From Roseovarius sp. UBA6217 (GTDB lineage: Bacteria; Pseudomonadota; Alphaproteobacteria; Rhodobacterales; Rhodobacteraceae), in the NCBI GenBank assembly GCA_002421985.1, contig DISF01000056.1:46157-90412 (forward strand): a DNA stretch of 44,256 nt, in the 5' to 3' direction. Within the stretch, counting starts at the first letter, position 1, and each line of letters opens with the position of its first letter. Shown here piece by piece: positions 8,841 to 17,616 of the stretch. Both the position numbers and the translations under genes were made by a program. A model generated the notes under the pieces. The model worked only from the letters and a program-made list of their open reading frames with translations, did no database searches and was not told the origin of the DNA.

Positions 8841-9722
8841 ATGCCGTCCCCCATCGTCACGTCGATTCCGCCCGTCTTCTCGCGCAAGGATGCCGAGGGC
8901 CGCGAGATCGGTGAGGCCTATCTTGCGCGTTGCGTGCAATCATGGCGCGACTGCGGCTTTGATCCCGTCACCGTCAATTCGGTCAACGAGGCGTTGCACC
9001 CGCTCATTGCCACGCTCGGGATCAGGGTCGAGCGCGTGCCCCGCGATGCCGCCGCCATTACCGGGCGTCCGCATGTGTTTTTGCAAGACCTTCTCGACGC
9101 CGCGCGCCGCGTCTGCGGGGAGCGGGTATTCATCACCAACGCCGATATCGAGCTTGAAATGACCTCCGACGCAAGCGCGCGGGTGGCGCGGCTCGGGCCG
9201 ATGCAGGCGCTGGCCCTGCGCCGCCGCGACCACAATGGCGAAAAAAACCTCGACACCGTGCCCTATGATAGCGGGGTTGATCTTCTGGGCGTTGGCCGCA
9301 GCGCGCTTGAGGGGATCGACGCGGGCGCGTTGGTCTTCGGGATGCCGTGGTGGGATCACTTCGTGCCGCTGATGCTGCTCTGGCGCGGGGCCGAGGTGGC
9401 ACCGGGAAGCGGCGCGTTGGCATGGCATCTCGATCATGACGGGCGCTGGAACAAGAAGCAATATATCCGCTCGGGGCAGGAATTCCTGCGGCTGATTGAT
9501 GCCGTGCCGGCCGATATGCGGCGCGATCCGTGGGTGAGCGACCACGTAGCCCGGCTTCGCCGCATCCGGCGCGGGGCCTATGGCACCAACCTCGCGCGGC
9601 AGGTCGAGGCACGGCTCGTCGCGCATCTCATGCCGCGCGCGCGCATCCATATCCGCCGCGTCCTGCGCGAGACATCGCTTGCCAACACGGCGGTGCTTGA
9701 CCGCATCACGGGCGGCGCGTGA
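8841..9722 (+). CDS. Hypothetical glycosyltransferase-like protein
   Basis: This 293-aa soluble protein has features near its centre that fit a GT-A-like fold: the segment VFITNADIELEM (a strand ending in an NAD/DxE-like turn) and the WWDHFVPLMLLW motif. I cannot place it in a named family. It overlaps the following GT2 gene by 4 nt, so the two are translationally coupled and probably act on the same glycan. It starts directly after the decayed arginine-catabolism remnant. Confidence 0.7.
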   Translation: MPSPIVTSIPPVFSRKDAEGREIGEAYLARCVQSWRDCGFDPVTVNSVNEALHPLIATLGIRVERVPRDAAAITGRPHVFLQDLLDAARRVCGERVFITNADIELEMTSDASARVARLGPMQALALRRRDHNGEKNLDTVPYDSGVDLLGVGRSALEGIDAGALVFGMPWWDHFVPLMLLWRGAEVAPGSGALAWHLDHDGRWNKKQYIRSGQEFLRLIDAVPADMRRDPWVSDHVARLRRIRRGAYGTNLARQVEARLVAHLMPRARIHIRRVLRETSLANTAVLDRITGGA

Positions 9723-10570
9723 CGCAGGTGGCTGGCGGCGCGATGCATTTCACCATCGTCATCCCCGTCTTCAACGGCGGAGGCAAGATCACCCGCACTC
9801 TCGACAGCCTGCGCGCGCAAACCGCGCTCGCGGATGGCACGGCGCGGCTCTCGGTGCTGGTGATGGACGGGGCCTCCACCGACGAGACCTGCGCGCGCGT
9901 GGCGGCCCTCGACGATCCGCGCATCGCGATCCACTCTGCGCCCGATCGTGGCATGTATGACGCGCTCGCCCGCGGGCTGGCGCGCGCGGGCGGCGATGTC
10001 ACCGGCTACCTGCCTGCGGGCGAGGTGCTCGACCCGCACGCCTTCGCGGTGGTGGCCGAGGTGCTGGCGCGCCATCCCGAAATCCAGTGGATCACCGGGC
10101 AGGAGGTGACGCGCAACGCCGCCGGGCAAATCATCAATTGCCGCCTGCCCCACCCGTTTTGGCGTCGTTTCTTTGATTGCGGAATGTATGGCACGCGGCT
10201 CACCGTGCTTCAGCAGGAAAGCACCTTGTGGCGCAGCGCGCTCAATGCCGAGATCGACCTTGACCGCCTCGCCACCTGTCGGCTGGCGGGCGATTACCTG
10301 CTGTGGCGCAGCTTTGCCCGCGCGCATGAGCTTTACGTGATCGACACCCATATCGGCTCTTTCACGGTCGAGCCGGGGCAGCTCTCGAAACAGGAGCCGG
10401 GGGCCTATCGGCGCGAATTGCGCGCGCTGCGCCGCCGCCCGGCGCTGTGGGAGCGGCTGGCGGCGCTGCTCTGCCGCCAATACGAGAAACGCGCCCGCCC
10501 CGGCAAGACCGCCCGCCGTCTCGTGCGCTTTGACCATGACAGCGGCGCGTGGCGGCTCTCGCGGCGCTGA
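9719..10570 (+). CDS. Family 2 glycosyltransferase
   Basis: This 283-aa GT2 (GT-A fold) enzyme contains FTIVIPVFNGGGKITRTLDS near the N-terminus, the VLVMDGASTDET nucleotide-sugar motif, and DRGMYDALARGLARAGGDV in place of the usual D-x-G-x-x-D-A-hN segment. A Leu where GT2 proteins often have Asn (DVTGYLPAGEVLDPHAF) lies in the DxD region; the L-P-A-G-E variant is unusual. The start is GTG 9719 (4-nt overlap with the upstream gene) or ATG 9743. No membrane segment is visible. Its substrate is unknown; surface polysaccharide synthesis is likely. Confidence 0.85.
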   Translation: MTQVAGGAMHFTIVIPVFNGGGKITRTLDSLRAQTALADGTARLSVLVMDGASTDETCARVAALDDPRIAIHSAPDRGMYDALARGLARAGGDVTGYLPAGEVLDPHAFAVVAEVLARHPEIQWITGQEVTRNAAGQIINCRLPHPFWRRFFDCGMYGTRLTVLQQESTLWRSALNAEIDLDRLATCRLAGDYLLWRSFARAHELYVIDTHIGSFTVEPGQLSKQEPGAYRRELRALRRRPALWERLAALLCRQYEKRARPGKTARRLVRFDHDSGAWRLSRR

Positions 10571-10603
10571 GGGTGGCGGGCGGGCCTGACGCCTGAAATG
10601 CTA

Positions 10604-12061
10604 TCAGGACAGATGCTTGCGCAGGCGCGACGGGCCCGGGGTCTTCTTGCCCTTGTAGGGGTTCTTGTCGGACTGGCTGCGCAGGTGCAGGCGGATGGGC
10701 GTGCCGGGCATGTCGAAATCGGTGCGCAACCCGCCCACAAGATAGCGGCGATAACTTTCGGGCATCTTGTCGGGATGCGAGCACATCACCACGAAACCGG
10801 GCGGCCGGGTCTTGGCCTGGGTTATGTAGCGCAGCTTGATGCGCCGCCCGCCGGGCGCGGGGGGCGGGTGCTGTTCGATCATGCCCGCGAGCCAGCGGTT
10901 GAGCTGCGCCGTGGGCACGCGGCGGTTCCAGACCTCGTGGGCCTTTTCCACCGCCGCGCGCAGCCGGTCCAGCCCCTTGCCCGTCTTGGCCGAGACCGTC
11001 ACCAGCGGCGCGCCGCGCAGTTGCGGCAAGAGCCGCTCGAACGCCTCCTTGAGCGCGTGCAGCTTGCCCTGCCGGTCCTCCTCGATATCCCATTTGTTGA
11101 CCGCCACCACCACCGCGCGGCCCTCGCGCTCGGCCAGATCGGCGATGCGCAGATCCTGCGTCTCGAACGGGATCTCGGCATCGAGCAGCACCACCACCAC
11201 CTCGGCGAACTTGACCGCGCGCAGCCCGTCGGCGACCGACAGCTTTTCAAGCTTGTCCTGCACGCGGGCCTTCTTGCGCATCCCGGCGGTATCAAAAAGG
11301 CGCACCGGCAGCCCGTCCCAATCGAGCCGCAGCGAGATCGCATCGCGGGTGATCCCGGCCTCTGGGCCGGTCAAAAGCCGTTCCTCGCCGAGGATGGTGT
11401 TGATGAGGGTGGATTTCCCGGCATTGGGCCGGCCCACCACCGCCACCTGAAGCGGGCGCTCGGGCGTGGGGCGGCGATAGGCGGGCACGGTCTCGTCATC
11501 CCCGGTCTCGTCCTCGTCAAGCGCCACGTCGATCTCGGGCATCTCGGCCTCGGCGCGGGCGGCATGGAGATCGGCCAGCGGCATGAGCCGCGCGTATAGG
11601 TCGTTCATCCCCTCGCCATGCTCTGCCGAAAGCGCGATCGGATCGCCAAGACCCAGACCGTAGGCTTCAAAGATACCCGGTTCGGCCGCCGCGCCCTCGG
11701 CCTTGTTGGCGGCAAGGATCACATGGCCCGAGCGCTTGCGCAGGATATCGGCGAAAATCTCGTCGGTGGGGGTGACGCCCGCGCGCGCGTCAATGACAAA
11801 GAGGCACACATCGGCGATCGCCACCGCCCGCTCGGTCAACCGCCGCATCCGTCCCTCCAGGCTGTCATCGGTGGCATCCTCAAGCCCCGCCGTGTCGATC
11901 ACGGTAAAGCGCAGATCGCCCAGCCGGGCCGCCCCCTCGCGCAGGTCGCGCGTCACGCCGGGGCGATCATCGACCAGCGCCAGGCGCTTGCCGACAAGGC
12001 GGTTGAACAGCGTGGATTTGCCCACATTGGGGCGGCCCACGATAGCGAGGGTAAAGGACAT
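10604..12061 (-). CDS. der: Ribosome biogenesis GTPase Der (EngA)
   Basis: Der is a 485-aa tandem-GTPase protein required for 50S subunit assembly. The first G domain starts with GRPNVGKS (9-16), followed by a DTAGL switch, and the second with GRPNAGKS (210-217), DTAGM and NKWD; a C-terminal KH-like domain ends with KGKKTPGPSRLRKHLS. A variable acidic linker (about 175-195) separates the G domains. The ATG has GGAG 8 nt upstream. It follows bamB on the same strand by 48 nt, the conserved bamB-der arrangement. Confidence 0.97.
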   Translation of the reverse strand: MSFTLAIVGRPNVGKSTLFNRLVGKRLALVDDRPGVTRDLREGAARLGDLRFTVIDTAGLEDATDDSLEGRMRRLTERAVAIADVCLFVIDARAGVTPTDEIFADILRKRSGHVILAANKAEGAAAEPGIFEAYGLGLGDPIALSAEHGEGMNDLYARLMPLADLHAARAEAEMPEIDVALDEDETGDDETVPAYRRPTPERPLQVAVVGRPNAGKSTLINTILGEERLLTGPEAGITRDAISLRLDWDGLPVRLFDTAGMRKKARVQDKLEKLSVADGLRAVKFAEVVVVLLDAEIPFETQDLRIADLAEREGRAVVVAVNKWDIEEDRQGKLHALKEAFERLLPQLRGAPLVTVSAKTGKGLDRLRAAVEKAHEVWNRRVPTAQLNRWLAGMIEQHPPPAPGGRRIKLRYITQAKTRPPGFVVMCSHPDKMPESYRRYLVGGLRTDFDMPGTPIRLHLRSQSDKNPYKGKKTPGPSRLRKHLS

Positions 12062-12109
12062 GTCGCGGCTCCGCTCACGGTCAGAGATGCGTGATAGCCG
12101 ATCGCGGCG

Positions 12110-13453
12110 TCAACGGAAAGCCAGAAGCTGCCCCTTCTTCGACAGCACATAGAGCGTGCCGCCCGCCACCACCGGGTTGCTCGCCGCCCCGCCCGGAAGA
12201 TCGACCATGCGGACAAGCTGCCCCGAGACCGGATCGAACAGCCGCAGCTTGCCATCCGCCGAGGCCACGACAAGCTGCCCGCCCGCCAGAACGGGCCCGT
12301 AATGGCCGACAATCCCGGCCTGCCGCTTGGGTCGGCTGGCCGTGAAAAGCGGCAGGGCGTGGCCCCAGATGCGGGTGCCATCCTCGGCCGAGAGGCGGAC
12401 AAGCTCGTTGCGGTCGCTCACCAGAAACAGCGATCCGCCGGCGGGCCATACCGGGTTGAGCGGGCCCTCCTCGGCGGTCCAGAGGCGTTTGCCGCTGCCA
12501 AGGCTGAGCGCCACCATGCGGCCCGAATGCGTGCCCACATAGACGCGGTCGCCCACCACCAGCGGATCGCCGGTGATGTCGCGCACCCGCGCGCTGGCCA
12601 GGCCGCCGCGCTCGCCCGCGATCTGCGCATCCCAAAGCCGCAGCCCGCCCTTGCGGAACGCGCCCTGCACCTCGCCCGCGCCAAAGGCAAAGACGGCGTA
12701 GCGGTCGGTTATCGCAGGCGCAGGCCCGCCCAGAACGTTGTGGATATCGGGCGTGCCCGAGAGCTGCCAGCGCACGCGCCCGGTCTCGGCGTCGAGCACC
12801 CAGGCCACCTCGTCGCCCGCGACCGCGTAGACCAGCCCCTCGTAGAATGACGGTGGGGTGGAGGTGGGCGCGTCGATCTTCTGCTGCCAGAGCACCGCGC
12901 CGGTTTTCGCGTCCAGCGCGGTGACCGCGCCGAAGGCGGTGGTGACAAAAAGCCGCCCGTCGCCATAGGCCAGCCCGCCGCCACTGGTATTGTCGGGGCT
13001 GTCATTGGGGGGCGTGAGATCGGTGGACCACAAGAGCGCCCCCCCCGTCGAGACCGCCGAAACCGTGGTCTCGGCATCGAGGGTGAAGACGCGGCCCTCG
13101 GCCACCACCGGATCGGCGGTCAGGCGCACGCGGCGGCCATCGCCCTTGCCGATATTCACCGACCACACCAGCGCGGGGGCCTGCGACAGCGCGGGATGGG
13201 CGGTGCGGGTCGCGGGCGTGCCCGCGCGTTGCGGCCAGTCGGGGTTGACCACGGGCGCGGGCAAAGACAGCGGCAGGGCGCGATTGACCGGGGCCTCAGA
13301 ACCCTGCGCGCGCCGCGTCTCGCTCTGAAGCACATCGCGGACATTCTCGCGCGGGCCGGGAAGGATCGGCTCCTTTTTAGAGCAGCCTGCAACGGCAAGC
13401 GCCGCCGCCATCGCCAGAAGAACCGTTTTCGCCGTCACCACTGCCGCCCCCAT
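12110..13453 (-). CDS. bamB: Outer membrane assembly lipoprotein BamB (PQQ-like beta-propeller)
   Basis: This 447-aa lipoprotein has the lipobox LAVAGC with lipidated Cys24. The rest is a seven- to eight-bladed beta-propeller with repeated PQQ-type motifs (for example TAFGAVTALDAKTGAVLWQQ and ETGRVRWQLSG). BamB is the accessory lipoprotein of the BAM complex that inserts outer-membrane beta-barrels, such as the transporter encoded at 36.7 kb. It sits between a YfgM-like gene and der, the same order as in gammaproteobacteria. The start is ATG 13453 with an AAGGTG site; a GTG five codons in is possible. Confidence 0.92.
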   Translation of the reverse strand: MGAAVVTAKTVLLAMAAALAVAGCSKKEPILPGPRENVRDVLQSETRRAQGSEAPVNRALPLSLPAPVVNPDWPQRAGTPATRTAHPALSQAPALVWSVNIGKGDGRRVRLTADPVVAEGRVFTLDAETTVSAVSTGGALLWSTDLTPPNDSPDNTSGGGLAYGDGRLFVTTAFGAVTALDAKTGAVLWQQKIDAPTSTPPSFYEGLVYAVAGDEVAWVLDAETGRVRWQLSGTPDIHNVLGGPAPAITDRYAVFAFGAGEVQGAFRKGGLRLWDAQIAGERGGLASARVRDITGDPLVVGDRVYVGTHSGRMVALSLGSGKRLWTAEEGPLNPVWPAGGSLFLVSDRNELVRLSAEDGTRIWGHALPLFTASRPKRQAGIVGHYGPVLAGGQLVVASADGKLRLFDPVSGQLVRMVDLPGGAASNPVVAGGTLYVLSKKGQLLAFR

Positions 13454-13478
13454 CTGTCACCTTGCACCGGCTGCCGGG

Positions 13479-14177
13479 TCACTGCGTGTTCCCCGCATCC
13501 ATGCCCGCATCCACCGTCTGGCCCGGAATGTCCGGCACATCCTCGCCCAGCGCCACAATCGCCTGCGCCACGCGGCGGCGCAAGGGCGGTGTTGCCTCGG
13601 CATCCACCGCGAGCGCGCCCAGCCGCTCGAGCGCCTCGGCGCGGGCACCGGTCTCGATGTCGATCATCGCCAGTTGCTCCTCGGCCAGAAGCCGGATCAG
13701 TCCCTGCCGCGCGGCCAGCGGCGCAAGCCGCGCGCGGCGCGTCTCGGCGTCCAGCCCCGCGCCGGGCAGGGCCACCGCCTTGAGCGTGGCGATATCGCGG
13801 TAGATGGCGGGCACCTCGCCGCGATCGGCGAGCGCAAGCAGCCGCGTGGCCGCCCCAGGCGCATCCTGCGCCGCGCGCTCTGCCGCCGCCAGCAGTCGGG
13901 CCACAGCCTCTGCCCCCGGCCCCGGTGCCGTGACCGCCTCGAGCGCGGCGGCGCGGCCCGCGCCCTCGGGCGCGGCCAGCGCCACGATTACCGCATCGCC
14001 AAAGGCCTCCGCCTCGGCGCGCGCCTGCGCCTTGCGCCATTCGTTCCACGCCGCGCCACCCACCAGAAGCACGATCGCGAGAATCCCGATCCAGCCATAG
14101 CGGCGCATGAGCCGGAACAGCCGGTCGCGGCGCACCTCTTCGGTCACCTCGTCGATGAAACTGTCGCTATTGCTCAC
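13479..14177 (-). CDS. YfgM-like tetratricopeptide membrane protein
   Basis: This 232-aa protein has a short charged cytoplasmic N-terminus (a FIDEVTEEVRRDRLFRLMRR stretch) and one membrane helix (about 27-45). Its Ala-rich helical periplasmic domain has TPR_21/YfgM character, with the typical LIRLLAEEQLAMIDIETG. YfgM associates with the SecYEG translocon and periplasmic chaperones. The position directly before bamB supports this assignment. The start is GTG 14177 with an AGGGGG site; 25 nt separate it from bamB. Confidence 0.82.
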   Translation of the reverse strand: MSNSDSFIDEVTEEVRRDRLFRLMRRYGWIGILAIVLLVGGAAWNEWRKAQARAEAEAFGDAVIVALAAPEGAGRAAALEAVTAPGPGAEAVARLLAAAERAAQDAPGAATRLLALADRGEVPAIYRDIATLKAVALPGAGLDAETRRARLAPLAARQGLIRLLAEEQLAMIDIETGARAEALERLGALAVDAEATPPLRRRVAQAIVALGEDVPDIPGQTVDAGMDAGNTQ

Positions 14178-14333
14178 GCCGCACCCCCTGCCGGATTTTC
14201 GCCCCTCTTACCCTGTCGGCCCCGCGCTGCCAAGAGGCGCGCACCGCGCGCCAGAACGCACCTGTCGAAAGGCGCGGCAATGAGCGCGTGAAACCGCAAT
14301 CCGGCAATTTCGCGCCGCCCGGAGCGTGTTGGT

Positions 14334-14999
14334 CTAAAGCCCCAGCCTGTCGCGCATGAACGCCAGCGCCACCGACAGCCCGTCGGGCGCGATGCCGTGG
14401 CCGGTGCCCTTCATGACATGGGCATAGACATCGCGCCAGCCCGCGCCCTGCAACGCCTCGGCCGCCTGCGGCAGCGATTGCACCGGCACCACGTCATCGG
14501 CATCGCCATGCACCAGCAGGACCGGCGGGCGGCTGCGGGTTTCGTCGGCGAGAAGGTCCGGGCGCAGCAGGCGGCCCGAAAAGGCCACCACCCCCGCCAC
14601 CGCATCCTCGCGGCGGGGCGCGACGTGCAGCGCCATCATCGTGCCTTGGGAAAAGCCGAACAGCACCACCTGTTCGGGCAGCAAATCCTCGTCCACCATC
14701 AGCGCGTCGAGAAACGCGTTCAGGTCATTGGCGGCGGCCATCAGGCCGCGCTCGGCCTCTTCCTCGCTCGACCCGTCGATCCAGGGGATCGGGAACCATT
14801 GGAACCCATAGGGCATTCCGGGGATGCTCTCGGGCGCGTCGGGGGCCACAAAAAGCGTGTCGGGCAGATGCTCGGCCAGCGGATCGGCAAGGCCCAGCAG
14901 ATCGGCCCCGTTCGCACCATAGCCGTGCAAAAACACCACCGCAGAGCGCGCCTGCCCCGATTTCGGGGGCTTGCGCCCCGCCTTCAACACCCGTGTCAT
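14334..14999 (-). CDS. Phospholipase/carboxylesterase family hydrolase
   Basis: This 221-aa alpha/beta hydrolase of the abhydrolase_2 (acyl-protein thioesterase / carboxylesterase) family shows an oxyanion-type segment FLHGYGANG, the nucleophile elbow GFSQG, the Asp loop VHGDADDVVP and the catalytic His in GTGHGIAP. It is cytoplasmic, with no signal peptide. The start is ATG 14999, which overlaps the stop of the upstream glycosylase gene (ATGA, 4 nt), so the two are coupled. Longer upstream frames in the same phase are only overlap with the glycosylase gene. Confidence 0.92.
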   Translation of the reverse strand: MTRVLKAGRKPPKSGQARSAVVFLHGYGANGADLLGLADPLAEHLPDTLFVAPDAPESIPGMPYGFQWFPIPWIDGSSEEEAERGLMAAANDLNAFLDALMVDEDLLPEQVVLFGFSQGTMMALHVAPRREDAVAGVVAFSGRLLRPDLLADETRSRPPVLLVHGDADDVVPVQSLPQAAEALQGAGWRDVYAHVMKGTGHGIAPDGLSVALAFMRDRLGL

Positions 15000-15625
15000 G
15001 CAATCCCTTCCCTGTCCTTGGCCACATGGTAATAGGCCCACAATATCCGTGCCGCAACCGCGCGCCACGGTGCCCAATCCTCGGCCATCGCCCGCAGCGC
15101 CGCCGGTTTGGGCCGCTCGGGCAGGCCATAAAGCAGCCGCGCCGATTCCTGCAATGCCAGATCGCCGGGGGCAAAGACATCGGCGCGCCCAAGGCTGAAC
15201 ATGGCGTATATTTCGGCAGTCCAGACGCCGATGCCGGGCACCTTTGTCAGGGTGGCCACCACCTCCTCGGTGGGGGCCATGCGCAGCGCGGCGTAATCGA
15301 GATCGGCCCCGGCCAGCGCGCGTATGTAACGCGCCTTTTGCCGGCTGAGACCGGCGGCGCGCAAATCTTCCTCGCTGGCGGCGGCGATGATGCGCGGCCC
15401 GCTGAAGCCCGCCGCATCGAGCCGGGCCGAGATCGCGCGCGCCGCAGCGACGCTTACCTGCTGGCTGACAATGGCCCCCATCAGCGCCGCGAACCCGTCC
15501 TCGCGCCGCCGCAGCGGCACCGCCCCCACCAGATCGCAAGCGTGCGCCATGCGCGGGCAGACCCGCGCCAGATGCGCCGTGCCCTCGGCGATATCGCTTT
15601 CGCTGTGGATGATGCGTTCCGTCAT
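14996..15625 (-). CDS. DNA-3-methyladenine glycosylase II (AlkA-like HhH-GPD)
   Basis: This 209-aa base-excision repair glycosylase carries the HhH-GPD motif KVPGIGVWTAEIYAMF, followed by DVFAPGDLALQ, whose Asp is the catalytic residue. The upstream AIVSQQVS motif is diagnostic of this family. It lacks the N-terminal domain of E. coli AlkA and the C-terminal FeS Cys of Nth/MutY, so it is the short AlkA-type. It removes alkylated purines. The start has an AAGGTGAG site. It forms a two-gene operon with the carboxylesterase. Confidence 0.93.
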   Translation of the reverse strand: MTERIIHSESDIAEGTAHLARVCPRMAHACDLVGAVPLRRREDGFAALMGAIVSQQVSVAAARAISARLDAAGFSGPRIIAAASEEDLRAAGLSRQKARYIRALAGADLDYAALRMAPTEEVVATLTKVPGIGVWTAEIYAMFSLGRADVFAPGDLALQESARLLYGLPERPKPAALRAMAEDWAPWRAVAARILWAYYHVAKDREGIA

Positions 15626-15634
15626 GGTCTCACC

Positions 15635-15735
15635 TTAGAGCGTTTCGGTTTTTCGTTGAAACACCAAAACACTCTAAATGATTGAGTTGTCGCAATTTCG
15701 AACCGAAAAAGTCTCTCAACTTTTTCTGAAATTGC
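15635..15735. repeat. Two adjacent imperfect palindromes (REP-like intergenic element)
   Basis: The first palindrome has arms ttagagcgtttcgg (15635-15648) and ccaaaacactctaa (15664-15677), with two mismatches. The second has gcaatttc (15692-15699) pairing with gaaattgc (15728-15735), plus inner aaaaagt/actttt arms. The block is AT-rich against its surroundings and lies in the divergent interval between the glycosylase and the HAD hydrolase. From memory, TTAGAGCGTTT-type palindromes recur between genes in Rhodobacterales; copy number here is unknown. Confidence 0.6.
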
Positions 15736-15826
15736 TTCAGGACGCCCCACGCCGCTTGGCCATGGGCGCTGGCCAAAGCGCGGGCACCCTGCCATATCTG
15801 CGCCGCGAACAATCACGGAGCCGCCC

Positions 15827-16699
15827 ATGACCCGCCTCATCAACGCCCTGTCAGAGATTGCCCCCCGCTACGACGCCCTGTTCGTCGATCTGTGGGGCTG
15901 TGTGCATGACGGGGTGCGCGCCCTGCCTGCGGCCTGCGCCGCGCTGGTGGCCTATCGCAAGGCGGGCGGCGCGGTGGTGCTGGTGACCAACTCGCCGCGC
16001 CCGCGCCACGATGTGGAGCGGCAATTGCGCGCCTTCGGCGTGCCGGATGACGCCTGGGACACCATCGCCACCTCGGGCGACAGCGCCCGCGCCGCGATGT
16101 TTCGCGGCGTGGTGGGCGCGCGGGTCTGGTTCATCGGCCAGCCGCAGGAAGAGCTGTTCTTCGAGCCGATGAAGGTGATCGAGACCCCTGTTGAGGTCAC
16201 CCCCGTGCCCCTTGAAGAGGCCGAGGGCATCGTCTGCACCGGCCCGTTCGACCCGCTGGCCGCCCCCGAGGTGATGCGCCCGCAATTCCTTTATGCCAGG
16301 CAGAAGGGGCTGAAACTCCTGTGCGCCAATCCCGATATCGTGGTGGATCGCGGCGAGGTGCGCGAATGGTGCGCGGGCGCGCTGGCGCGGCTTTACACGG
16401 AGATGGGGGGCGAAAGCCTTTACTTCGGCAAGCCGCACCCGCCGATCTATGATCTGGCCCATCGCCGCCTCGCCGAGATCGGGCGCGACGTGGACAATGC
16501 CCGTATCCTTGCCATCGGCGACGGCGCGCAGACCGACATTCTCGGCGCGATGGGTGAGGATATCGATTCCCTGTTCATCACCGGCGGCCTTGCCGCGACC
16601 GATACCAGAACGTCGCACCAGCCCGACGAGGCGGCGCTCGGCACCTATCTGCAAAGCCAAAACGTCTCTCCGCAATATACCATCGGGTATTTGCGATAA
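15827..16699 (+). CDS. TIGR01459-family HAD-type hydrolase
   Basis: This 290-aa HAD-superfamily class IIA (NagD-like) protein has motif I FVDLWGCVHDG, motif II VTNSPRP, and a cap domain. The C-terminal motif is FGKPHPPIYD followed by ILAIGDGAQTDILGA (motif IV). The substitution of DxDxT by DLWG in motif I is typical of TIGR01459 proteins, whose substrate is unknown. It starts at ATG 15827 with a GGAG site. It is divergent from alkA, with a palindromic element in the shared upstream region. Confidence 0.92.
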   Translation: MTRLINALSEIAPRYDALFVDLWGCVHDGVRALPAACAALVAYRKAGGAVVLVTNSPRPRHDVERQLRAFGVPDDAWDTIATSGDSARAAMFRGVVGARVWFIGQPQEELFFEPMKVIETPVEVTPVPLEEAEGIVCTGPFDPLAAPEVMRPQFLYARQKGLKLLCANPDIVVDRGEVREWCAGALARLYTEMGGESLYFGKPHPPIYDLAHRRLAEIGRDVDNARILAIGDGAQTDILGAMGEDIDSLFITGGLAATDTRTSHQPDEAALGTYLQSQNVSPQYTIGYLR

Positions 16700-16800
16700 G
16701 GGATTAGGGGTTGATCTTTCTGCGCCCGCAAAGTAATAAAATTCCAAACTGGGGCCGTTATTCGCCTCATAATTGCGCAGCGGACGAATCGGAGGGGCGA

Positions 16801-17244
16801 ATGTTGGACAATATGCCGCGCGGCACGATCTGCATCGAGGATATCGAGATGGGCATGGTGCGCCATCTGCGAAAGGTGGTGACAGATCGCGATATCGAAA
16901 TGTTCGCCGAGGTCTCGACCGACCGCAACCCGGTGCATCTCGACGATGATTACGCGCAGGATACCATTTTCGAGGGGCGCATCGCCCACGGGATGCTCAC
17001 CGCCGGGCTGATTTCGGCAGTAATCGGAGAGCAACTGCCGGGTCATGGCACCGTCTACATGGGCCAGACGCTGAAATTTCTCGCCCCCGTGCGCCCCGGC
17101 GACATGGTTCATGCCGAGGTGGAAGTCGTGGGCATCGAGCACGGCAAACGCCGCGTGCAGCTTGATTGCCGGTGTCTGGTGAACGGCAAGAAGGTGCTCA
17201 TCGGCGAGGCCACGGTGCTGGCCCCCTCACGCAAGTTCGACTGA
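16801..17244 (+). CDS. MaoC-family dehydratase ((R)-enoyl-CoA hydratase-like)
   Basis: This 147-aa hot-dog fold protein contains the hydratase-2 region DRNPVHLDDDYAQ followed by FEGRIAHGML; the Asp and His are the expected catalytic residues. Enzymes of this family hydrate (R)-enoyl-CoA, often in fatty acid or polyhydroxyalkanoate metabolism; the exact substrate is not evident. The start is ATG 16801 with a strong GGAGGGG site; an upstream in-frame extension to 16711 lacks family residues. Confidence 0.9.
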   Translation: MLDNMPRGTICIEDIEMGMVRHLRKVVTDRDIEMFAEVSTDRNPVHLDDDYAQDTIFEGRIAHGMLTAGLISAVIGEQLPGHGTVYMGQTLKFLAPVRPGDMVHAEVEVVGIEHGKRRVQLDCRCLVNGKKVLIGEATVLAPSRKFD

Positions 17245-17616
17245 GCGGGCGGAGGGGCGTCTGTTCGGGGCGCGGCGGGCTTCGGACGTCACGCGGAAAG
17301 CTCCGGGAATGGCCTTGAGCGGTCGTTGAGCGCAACGTTTGAGGAGCCGCGCAGTGCCCGACCGCGGGGGGGCGCTGCAACATTTGTGGGGCGCGCTTTA
17401 TGGTGCAAAATACTGCAACAATTACGGGGTGATATACGTTGCAAAAGCGCCCGCCCGGGGGGGCGGTCGGGCGCTCGCGCGGCGGCGTGCAAGCACGCCT
17501 CGATTCCGCGCGGGGGAATACTTCAACGTCCCCTTCAGGCCAAGACGCGACCCCAATCCGCGCGTCGCGGCACCTGCCCCCTTGCCCCCGCCGCGCGGGC
17601 CGCGCATCCTTGCGCC
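17245..17616. other. GC-rich intergenic region with long interrupted hairpin
   Basis: No gene was recognised. Arms gcccgaccgc (17356-17365) and gcggtcgggc (17463-17472) are perfectly complementary, and further in tgcaac (17376-17381) pairs with gttgca (17438-17443), beside short gcgc arms. The loop is AT-richer and contains tgcaaaa and ctgcaaca repeats. It may be a terminator for the MaoC gene, a structured 5' leader of the next gene or an unknown small RNA. Confidence 0.45.

Noticed and set aside
17401..17440. TTTGCAAA-like operator for a short-chain fatty acid regulator
   Set aside because: Only partial TGCAAAA and TGCAACA matches with wrong spacing; not enough to call a binding site.
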